Below, piece after piece: positions 1 to 7,300 of a stretch of DNA of 8,479 bases. The position numbers were made by a program, and so were the translations under genes. Origin of the DNA: Oscillospiraceae bacterium (GTDB taxonomy: Bacteria > Bacillota > Clostridia > Saccharofermentanales > Saccharofermentanaceae); NCBI GenBank assembly GCA_902795955.1, contig CADBNJ010000214.1, positions 1 to 8,479 on the forward strand, read 5' to 3'. Numbering within the stretch: position 1 is the stretch's first letter; each line of letters begins with the position of its first letter. Under the pieces are notes generated by a model. It saw nothing but the letters and a program-made list of their open reading frames with translations. It was not told the DNA's origin and did not search any database.

Positions 1-1
1 A

Positions 2-1720
2 GAGATACAGATAAAGATGGCACAGGGTGCAAAGCCCGGTGAAGGCGGACATCTTCCGGGCAAGAAGGTTTACCCATGGGTTGCAAGTACACGTTTTTCA
101 ACCCCCGGTGTAGCCCTTATTTCACCGCCGCCTCACCATGACATCTACTCCATTGAGGACCTGGCACAGCTCATCTACGACCTTAAGAATGCCAACAAGG
201 ACGCGAGGATCTCCGTCAAGCTCGTATCAGAATCGGGTGTCGGAACGATCGCGTCAGGCGTTGCCAAGGCAGGTGCGGGAGTAGTCCTCATCTCCGGCTA
301 TGACGGAGGTACCGGTGCAGCACCTGCAAGCTCCATTCATAACGCCGGACTTCCCTGGGAGCTTGGAGTCGCCGAGACTCACCAGACACTCATACAGAAC
401 AATCTGAGATCCAAGGTCGTTATAGAGGCGGACGGCAAGCTCCTTACGGGACGCGATGTTGTCATAGCGGCAATGCTCGGTGCGGAGGAATTCGGTTTTG
501 CAACAGCACCGCTCGTTACGATGGGCTGCGTCATGATGAGGGTATGTAATCTCGATACATGTCCGGTAGGCGTTGCAACGCAGAACCCCGAGCTCAGGAA
601 GAGGTTCAAGGGCAAGCCGGAATACGTTATAAATTTCATGACATTCATAGCTCAGGAGACGCGTGAGATCATGGCATCTCTCGGGATCAGGAGCATCGAT
701 GAGCTCGTCGGAAGATCAGACCTCCTCAGGAAGAAATCATTCCCCGAGGGATCTCATCCTGCGGGTATCGATACGAGCATCATCCTGTCGGATCCGTACA
801 GCACGAGGGCAGATGTCAAGAAGCATTTCTATCCTGAGGATGTCTATGATTTCAACCTCGGCAAGACGATCGACGAGAGCGTGATAATCCCCGGATTTGC
901 GCAGGCGTTTGAGGAGCGCAGCAGGCATAGCATGGACATAAGCATCACCAATCTCAACAGGACGGTCGGAACGCTATTCGGCGCGGAGATATCGCGCCGG
1001 TATGCCGACACACTTGAAGATGATCTGTTCACGGTCAACTGCAAGGGATCGGCAGGGCAGAGCTTCGGCGCATTCATTCCGAACGGTCTTACGATCAATG
1101 TTGAAGGCGATGCGAATGATTACTTCGGCAAGGGATTGTCGGGAGGTATATTGAGCCTGTCTGCACCGGAACATTTCAAGCTGAGAGCTGATGAGAACAT
1201 AATCGCGGGCAATGTTGCGCTCTTCGGTGCGACGTCAGGCAAGGCGTTCATCAACGGTGTGGCCGGCGAGAGATTCTGCGTAAGGAATTCCGGTGCAACG
1301 GTCGTCTGCGAGGGTGTGGGCGATCACGGATGCGAGTACATGACCGGCGGCGTTGCCGTTATCCTCGGAACGGTGGGTAAGAATTTCGCTGCGGGAATGA
1401 GCGGCGGTATCGCGTATGTTCTCGATGAAGAGAACGATCTGTACACCAAGCTCAACAAGTCCCTCGTAGGGTTCTCAAGGATCACGGAGGAAGCTGACAG
1501 GAAGGTCTTGAAGGATCTGATAGAAGAGCATGTCAGGAGGACGTCGTCACACCTTGGTCAGACGATCCTTAATAACTTTGACGAATATGTGCACAAGTTC
1601 AAGAAGGTCGTGCCTCATGATTACAAGGCGATGATGGCTGCGATCGCGAAATACAGGAGCGAAGGTCTTGATGAGGACGAAGCAAAGATCAGAGCTTTCC
1701 AGGAAAGGGTAAACGGGTGA
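2..1720 (+). CDS. gltB: Glutamate synthase large subunit (GltB/GOGAT alpha), C-terminal part, cut at left edge
   Basis: Part of NADPH-type glutamate synthase, which makes two glutamates from glutamine and 2-oxoglutarate in the cytoplasm. The frame is open to the window edge, and the ATG at 17 is internal because the family motif around AQGAKPGEGG spans it, so the N-terminal glutaminase domain and central domain lie outside. Numbering from the Met at 17: the FMN-binding synthase barrel covers about 1-240, with STPG (28-31), ISPPPHHDIYS (35-45), SGYDGGTGAAP (93-103) and ETHQTL (120-125). Cys171, Cys177 and Cys182 form the C-x5-C-x4-C ligand set of the 3Fe-4S cluster. The glycine-rich GXGXG beta-helix domain covers about 310-500 (for example GKGLSGG, 371-377), and the end (VVPHDYK, 531-537) is typical, so the 3' end is intact. 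It is followed directly by gltD, its partner subunit. The identity is very secure; the full length cannot be judged. Confidence 0.96.
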   Translation, partial: EIQIKMAQGAKPGEGGHLPGKKVYPWVASTRFSTPGVALISPPPHHDIYSIEDLAQLIYDLKNANKDARISVKLVSESGVGTIASGVAKAGAGVVLISGYDGGTGAAPASSIHNAGLPWELGVAETHQTLIQNNLRSKVVIEADGKLLTGRDVVIAAMLGAEEFGFATAPLVTMGCVMMRVCNLDTCPVGVATQNPELRKRFKGKPEYVINFMTFIAQETREIMASLGIRSIDELVGRSDLLRKKSFPEGSHPAGIDTSIILSDPYSTRADVKKHFYPEDVYDFNLGKTIDESVIIPGFAQAFEERSRHSMDISITNLNRTVGTLFGAEISRRYADTLEDDLFTVNCKGSAGQSFGAFIPNGLTINVEGDANDYFGKGLSGGILSLSAPEHFKLRADENIIAGNVALFGATSGKAFINGVAGERFCVRNSGATVVCEGVGDHGCEYMTGGVAVILGTVGKNFAAGMSGGIAYVLDEENDLYTKLNKSLVGFSRITEEADRKVLKDLIEEHVRRTSSHLGQTILNNFDEYVHKFKKVVPHDYKAMMAAIAKYRSEGLDEDEAKIRAFQERVNG

Positions 1721-1742
1721 TCCATATGGGTAAAACAGGAGG
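1701..1742 (+). promoter_or_regulatory. Ribosome binding sites competing for the gltD start
   Basis: Two purine tracts precede gltD. AGGAAAGGG at 1701-1709 is 7 nt before a GTG at 1717 that overlaps the gltB stop (GTGA). A perfect AGGAGG at 1737-1742 is 4 nt before an ATG at 1747. The ATG at 1726, favoured by protein similarity, sits between them and has no well-placed site of its own, so it may rely on translational coupling from gltB. Confidence 0.5.
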
Positions 1743-3210
1743 TTTTATGGAATATGGAAGGGTCGGAAACAGCGGACTTGATCCGATGGAGAGGATCAAG
1801 TCATACAATGAATTCCACACACCGCTGCCGGATGATGAGAGAAGGAAGCAGGCAGCCAGGTGCATGGACTGCGGCGTACCTTTCTGCCAGTTCGGCAAAC
1901 CGATCTGCGGCATGGTGTCAGGGTGTCCTCTGAACAATCTCTGTCCCGACTGGAACGACCTTCTCTATAAGGGGTTCTGGAACGAGGCGTGCGACAGGCT
2001 GACCATGACAAATCCTTTCCCGGAGTTCACTTCCAGAGTGTGTCCGGCGCTCTGCGAGAAAGCATGTACATGCGGTCTCAACGGGGATGCCGTGACCGTG
2101 CGCGACAACGAATATGCGATAATCGAGAGAGGATTCAAGACAGGTCATGTAAAGCCCGAGATACCCGCCAAAAAGAGCGGAAAGAGAGTAGCCGTGATAG
2201 GCTCCGGTCCTGCAGGTCTGTCCACTGCACACTGGCTCAACAGGAGAGGTCATTCCGTGACCGTGTTCGAGAGAGACGACAGGGCGGGCGGACTTCTCAT
2301 GTATGGTATTCCCAACATGAAACTCGAGAAAAAGATCATTCAGAGAAGGGTCAGTCTCATGGAGTCCGAGGGAGTGGAATTCAGGTTCAATACTGACGTG
2401 GGCAGAGATGTTACTGCACAGAGCATCATTGACGGATATGATGCGGTGGTGCTGGCGTGCGGATCACGCAATCCGCGCAATATCAATGCACCGGGAAGAG
2501 AAGGAGACGGTATTTATTTCGCTGTCGATTTCCTCTCATCCACGACACGCAAGATGCTGTCAGCCAACATAACAGAGACAGATTACATCAGCTCCAAGTA
2601 TAAGGATGTCGTTATCATCGGAGGCGGTGACACGGGCAATGACTGTGTCGGAACATGCATCAGGCACGGCTGCAAATCGGTAACGCAGCTCGAAATGATG
2701 CCGATGCCGCCGGAGGAGCGCGCGGAGAATAACCCCTGGCCGGAGTGGCCGAAGGTATTGAAGACCGATTACGGTCAGGAGGAGTCGATCGCCGTCTTCG
2801 GGAAGGATCCCCGCGTGTATGAGACGACCGTAAAGAGCTTTGTCAGGGACGGAAGCGGCAGACTGACGGGAGTCGAGACTGTAAAGATCGACTGGCAGAA
2901 GGGCGGAGACGGTCGCATGAAGATGAACCTGATCGAAGGATCGGAGAAGATCATTCCGGCTCAGATGGTCCTGATCGCCGCAGGGTTCCTGGGTCCCGAG
3001 GGATACATAGCCGAGTCGTTCGGCGTGGAGACAGATGCGAGATCCAATATCAAGGCATCTGCAGAGGATCACAGGACGACGAGGGACAAGGTATTTGCGG
3101 CAGGCGATGTGAGAAGAGGCCAGTCGCTGGTTGTCTGGGGACTTCGTGAAGGCAGGGATTGCGCAAGGGAAGTAGATAAGTACCTAATGGGATATTCCAA
3201 TATGATGTGA
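1726..3210 (+). CDS. gltD: Glutamate synthase small subunit (GltD/GOGAT beta), NADPH oxidoreductase
   Basis: Passes electrons from NADPH through FAD and 4Fe-4S clusters to GltB. With the start at 1726 it is 494 residues, normal for the family. The start was chosen because MGKxxGFME matches the usual GltD N-terminus; GTG 1717 and ATG 1747 are alternatives. The N-terminal cluster-binding domain has Cys46, 49, 54, 61, 67 and 73 (starting CMDCGVPFC), then VCPALCEKAC (105-114). The first Rossmann motif, GSGPAG (159-164), binds FAD. The second, GGGDTG (299-304), is the NADPH site. The C-terminal FAAGDVRRGQSLVVW (457-471) closes the FAD site. The stretch between Cys54 and Cys67 is longer than in the E. 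coli-type protein and resembles the Gram-positive form as I remember it. The gene starts 5 nt after the gltB stop and ends 11 nt before carA. Related NADPH oxidoreductase subunits share this fold, but adjacency to gltB makes GltD the clear choice. Confidence 0.95.
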   Translation: MGKTGGFMEYGRVGNSGLDPMERIKSYNEFHTPLPDDERRKQAARCMDCGVPFCQFGKPICGMVSGCPLNNLCPDWNDLLYKGFWNEACDRLTMTNPFPEFTSRVCPALCEKACTCGLNGDAVTVRDNEYAIIERGFKTGHVKPEIPAKKSGKRVAVIGSGPAGLSTAHWLNRRGHSVTVFERDDRAGGLLMYGIPNMKLEKKIIQRRVSLMESEGVEFRFNTDVGRDVTAQSIIDGYDAVVLACGSRNPRNINAPGREGDGIYFAVDFLSSTTRKMLSANITETDYISSKYKDVVIIGGGDTGNDCVGTCIRHGCKSVTQLEMMPMPPEERAENNPWPEWPKVLKTDYGQEESIAVFGKDPRVYETTVKSFVRDGSGRLTGVETVKIDWQKGGDGRMKMNLIEGSEKIIPAQMVLIAAGFLGPEGYIAESFGVETDARSNIKASAEDHRTTRDKVFAAGDVRRGQSLVVWGLREGRDCAREVDKYLMGYSNMM

Positions 3211-3212
3211 GG
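3209..3212 (+). promoter_or_regulatory. Ribosome binding site of carA
   Basis: GAGG overlaps the gltD stop codon and lies 9 nt before the carA ATG at 3222. It is only moderately strong. The 11-nt gltD-carA gap leaves no room for a promoter or terminator, so carA is probably co-transcribed with gltD. Confidence 0.6.
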
Positions 3213-3221
3213 TTATGGTAA

Positions 3222-4310
3222 ATGAAGCGGTATTTGGTTTTGGAGAACGGGGATGTTTTTGAGGGGGAGGCCTTTGGCGCTCCCGGACCGTGTGATGTGC
3301 TGTCGGAGATAGTCTTCACGACGGCGATGACGGGGTATCTTGAGACGCTGACGGATAAGAGCTACAAGGGTCAGACAGTTGTCCAGACTTTCCCGCTGAT
3401 CGGCAACTACGGTGTGATCCCGGAAGACCGAGAGGGAGAGGTCCCGAGCGTGTCGGCTTACATAGTCAGGGAGGCGTGTGAAGAGCCGTCGAACTTCAGA
3501 TGTCAGCTGACACTCGATGAATATCTCAAGTCACACGGTATCCCGGGACTTAAGGGGATCGACACGAGAGCACTTACCAGGGTGCTCAGGACGAGAGGCG
3601 TAATGAACGGCCTTATTACGGATTCTTATCCGTCCGGCACGGCGGCAGCACTTGCCGCCATAGCGTCCTATAAGATCACAGATCCGGTGAGTTCCGTGAC
3701 TGTTTCTTCGGTGGAGGAACACGATCCGGATGAGAACAGACTGACCGTGGCAATGATAGACTGCGGCGTCAAGGAGAACATAGTAAGAAGCCTCAATAAG
3801 AGGGGATGCAAGGTGTATCTTTTCCCTGCGTCGAGCAGCGCTGCAGATATACTGGAAGTCAAGCCTGACGGTATATTCATAAGCAACGGGCCGGGGGATC
3901 CCGAGGATAATAAGGTGACGATAGCAACTCTTCAGGAGCTGGATAAGACGGGAATTCCCACGATGGGGATCTGCCTCGGGCACCAGCTCCTTGCTTTGGC
4001 TCACGGATTCAGGACGACCAAGCTCAAATACGGTCACAGAGGCGCAAACCATCCTGTGAAGGATCTGGAGACAGGCAGGGTATATATATCCTCCCAGAAT
4101 CACGGATATGCGGTGGTGGCCGAGTCGATCGATGCCGGCATTGCATCGGAGCTATTTGTCAATGTCAACGACGGAACAAACGAAGGGATAAGGTATAAGA
4201 ACAAGCCTGTCTTCTCGGTGCAGTTCCATCCGGAGGCGTGCGGAGGTCCGAAGGATACGGACTTCCTGTTCGATGAGTTCATAAACATGATGAATGAGGG
4301 GAGGGATTGA
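3222..4310 (+). CDS. carA: Carbamoyl-phosphate synthase small subunit (glutaminase)
   Basis: Hydrolyses glutamine and passes the ammonia by tunnel to CarB for carbamoyl phosphate synthesis, feeding arginine and pyrimidine pathways. It has 362 residues, a usual bacterial length. The start at ATG 3222 gives the typical opening MKRYLVLENGDVFEGEAFG. The small-chain domain covers about 1-130, including TTAMTGYLE (33-41) and the segment GIDTRALTR (112-120). The class I glutamine amidotransferase domain covers about 175-355: SNGPGDP (221-227), nucleophile Cys251 in GICLGHQ (249-255), and His336 and Glu338 in QFHPEA (334-339), so the catalytic triad is complete. It starts 11 nt after gltD, and carB follows almost at once, as expected for subunits made together. 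The sequence does not show whether this copy belongs to arginine, pyrimidine or general supply; no pyr or arg genes are visible. Confidence 0.97.
   Translation: MKRYLVLENGDVFEGEAFGAPGPCDVLSEIVFTTAMTGYLETLTDKSYKGQTVVQTFPLIGNYGVIPEDREGEVPSVSAYIVREACEEPSNFRCQLTLDEYLKSHGIPGLKGIDTRALTRVLRTRGVMNGLITDSYPSGTAAALAAIASYKITDPVSSVTVSSVEEHDPDENRLTVAMIDCGVKENIVRSLNKRGCKVYLFPASSSAADILEVKPDGIFISNGPGDPEDNKVTIATLQELDKTGIPTMGICLGHQLLALAHGFRTTKLKYGHRGANHPVKDLETGRVYISSQNHGYAVVAESIDAGIASELFVNVNDGTNEGIRYKNKPVFSVQFHPEACGGPKDTDFLFDEFINMMNEGRD
4300..4304 (+). promoter_or_regulatory. Ribosome binding site setting the carB start
   Basis: GGAGG within a longer GAGGGGAGGG tract, 8 nt before the ATG at 4313. This site and the protein opening MPLDKSIRKVLVIGSGP decide for ATG 4313 over the in-frame TTG at 4307, which overlaps the carA stop. 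Confidence 0.85.
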
Positions 4311-4312
4311 TC

Positions 4313-7300
4313 ATGCCGCTGGATAAAAGTATTCGTAAAGTTCTGGTGATCGGATCAGGTCCCATAGTAATAGGACAGGCTGCGGAGTTCGACTACGCGG
4401 GAACGCAGGCGTGCCGCGCCCTCCGTGAGGACGGGATCGAGATAGTCCTCATCAATTCGAACCCTGCCACGATAATGACCGACAAGTGGATGGCGGATAA
4501 GATCTATATCGAGCCGCTGACGCTTAAGACCGTCAAGCGCGTCATCGAGACGGAGAGACCTGATGCGATATTGTCGGGTCTCGGCGGGCAGACTGCGCTG
4601 ACGCTCTGCATGGAGCTTGCCAAAGACGGGTTCCTGGCGCGCAACGGCGTGAGGCTTCTGGGGTCATCGCCCGAGTGTATCGACAAGGCGGAGGACCGCC
4701 AGATCTTCAAGGATACGATGGAGAGCATAGGCCAGCCCTGCATTCCCTCCAAGGTCGTAAACGACGTGGATTCCGCACTGGGATTTGCCGCGGAGATAGG
4801 GTACCCGGTAATCGTAAGACCGGCGTTCACCTTGGGCGGCTCCGGCGGCGGCATCGCTTCCACGCCTGAGGAACTCCACGAGACCGCACGCAACGGACTC
4901 GCACTGTCACCTATCACTCAGGTCCTCATCGAGAAATGTATATCCGGCTGGAAAGAGATCGAGTTCGAGGTCATCCGCGACAAGTCAGGCAATGTCATCA
5001 CTGTCTGCTCCATGGAGAATCTCGATCCCGTGGGAGTTCATACGGGTGACAGCATAGTCATAGCACCTGCGGTAACTCTGTCCGACAAAGAATACCAGAT
5101 GCTGAGGTCGGCATCGCTTAACATCATTGAAGCGCTCGGAGTGGAGGGCGGCTGCAACTGCCAGTTTGCACTTCATCCGACGTCGTTCGAGTATGCGGTC
5201 ATCGAGGTCAATCCGCGTGTATCGAGATCGTCCGCACTTGCCTCCAAGGCGACGGGTTACCCCATTGCAAAAGTCGCTACGAAAATAGCCCTGGGATACC
5301 GCCTCGATGAGATCCGCAATGCTGTTACCGGCAACACTTATGCGGCATTTGAGCCTGCCCTTGATTACGTTGCAGTCAAGTTCCCAAAGTGGCCGTTCGA
5401 CAAGTTCGTCTATGCCAAGAGAGATCTCGGCACGCAGATGAAGGCGACGGGCGAAGTAATGTCCATATCCGACTCCTTCGAGAGCGCCCTGATGAAGGCT
5501 GTAAGGGGCGCTGAGATATCGGCTGACACACTGAGACTTCCCAAGCTCAGGGACGCGTCTGACGACGAGATAAGGGCCGGTATCGGCCGCACTACCGACG
5601 AGCGTCTGTTCTACGTTGCCGAAGGTCTGTACAGAGGGTTCGGAATCGATGAGATACACGCCGTCACCATGATCGACAACTGGTTCCTCAGCAAGATCAG
5701 GAACCTGGTAAGTTACGAGAAGACCATCGGTGACCCGGCCGTCACAATAGATGATGAACTGTATGTCAAAGGCAAAAAACTCGGATTCACGGATAGTGCC
5801 ATTGAGAGGATATCAGGTGCATCAGTGGCAGACTATAAGCAGTCGGCACAGGTGACATACAAGATGGTAGATACGTGCGCCGGCGAGTTCGAAGCAGTCA
5901 CGCCGTATTTCTATGCGACTTATAACTGCACGGTATCAGGCGGCGAGAATGAAGCCGGTTCGGAGCCGGACAGTGACAGGGATACGGTCATAGTCATCGG
6001 CTCCGGTCCTATCAGGATAGGGCAGGGAATAGAGTTCGACTACGCAGCTGTCCACTGCGTTCACGCACTGAGAGACCTGGGCTACAGGGTGGTCATAATA
6101 AACAACAATCCCGAGACAGTGTCGACTGATTTTGATACCGGAGACAGGCTTTATTTCGAGCCGCTGACACCTGAGGATGTGCTCAATATCATCGGACAGG
6201 AGAAGCCGGTGGGAGTTGTCGTTGCTTTCGGCGGGCAGACGGCCATTAAGCTTACCAAAACGCTGGCGCAGAACAACATAAACATCATCGGAACGTCTGC
6301 GGATTCGATCGACATGGCAGAAGACAGGGAGAGGTTCGACGCGCTTCTGGAGAGGCTGGGGATCGCAAGACCGAAGGGATTCTCCGTGCTTACAAAGGAA
6401 GAGGCGCTGGAGGCGGCGCATACGCTGGGGTACCCGATCCTGCTGCGTCCTTCCTACGTGCTTGGCGGTCAGAATATGACCATCGCCTTCCATGACGAGG
6501 ATGTGAACGAGTATATGGATATCATCCTCGCACAGGGGATCGAGAACCCCGTTCTGATAGATAAGTATATCCAGGGCCGCGAGATCGAGGTCGATGCGAT
6601 ATACGACGGACACGATGTCCTCATTCCGGGCATCATGGAGCATATCGAGAGAGCCGGAATCCATTCAGGAGATTCGATCGCGGTATACCCGGCAAAGCAT
6701 ATCTACGACCGCATGGCAAAGAGGCTGGTCGATACGACAAAGGCGCTGTGCGAAGGGCTGGCATCGATCGGCATCGTGAATATCCAGTACATCGTCAAGG
6801 ACGATCAGATCTACGTCATCGAGGTCAATCCCCGTGCATCAAGAACCGTCCCTTACATGAGCAAGGTAACGGGCGTTCTGATGGTAGACTGTGCGATCAG
6901 GGTGTCGCTCGGTGAGAGGCTTGCCGACATGGATTACGGTGTCGGATTCTACAGGCAGTCACCTTATACGTGCGTCAAGGTTCCCGTATTCTCCTGTGAG
7001 AAACTGACATGCGTCGATACGCAGCTCGGTCCCGAGATGAAGTCCTCCGGCGAAGTCCTGGGCGTGGGGCGCAATCTGTCGGAAGCATTGTTCAAAGGTC
7101 TCGTGGCAGCCGGCTACAAGATGTACAAGCACGGCGGTGTATTGATCTCCGTCCGCAACTCCGACAAATCTGAGATAGTGGAGGTTGCCAAGAAGTTCGC
7201 GTCACTGGGATTCGAGCTCTTTGCAACCGCGGGAAATGCTGTTGCCCTGCGCGACGCCGGCCTCTCAGTCGAGACCGTCCATAAGATACACGAATCCGAT

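Noticed and set aside
1989..2396. A 135-codon + strand frame inside gltD
   Set aside because: It overlaps the FAD motif region of gltD in another frame and is rich in Arg, Ser and Gln, as out-of-frame translations here tend to be.
3531..4103. A 190-codon open frame on the - strand inside carA
   Set aside because: It is opposite the conserved CarA amidotransferase domain and its product shows nothing recognisable.
4985..5659. A 224-codon open frame on the - strand inside carB
   Set aside because: It is antisense to conserved CarB motifs, with no domain and no operon partner; a shadow frame.
4350..6180. Long-range similarity between 4350-4510 and 5995-6170
   Set aside because: This is the known internal duplication of the two CarB synthetase halves, shared by all CarB proteins, not a new repeat.
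5936..6664. A 242-codon open frame on the - strand inside carB
   Set aside because: It lies wholly opposite the conserved second synthetase half. The openness follows from codon bias on the + strand, and its product shows no recognisable domain.
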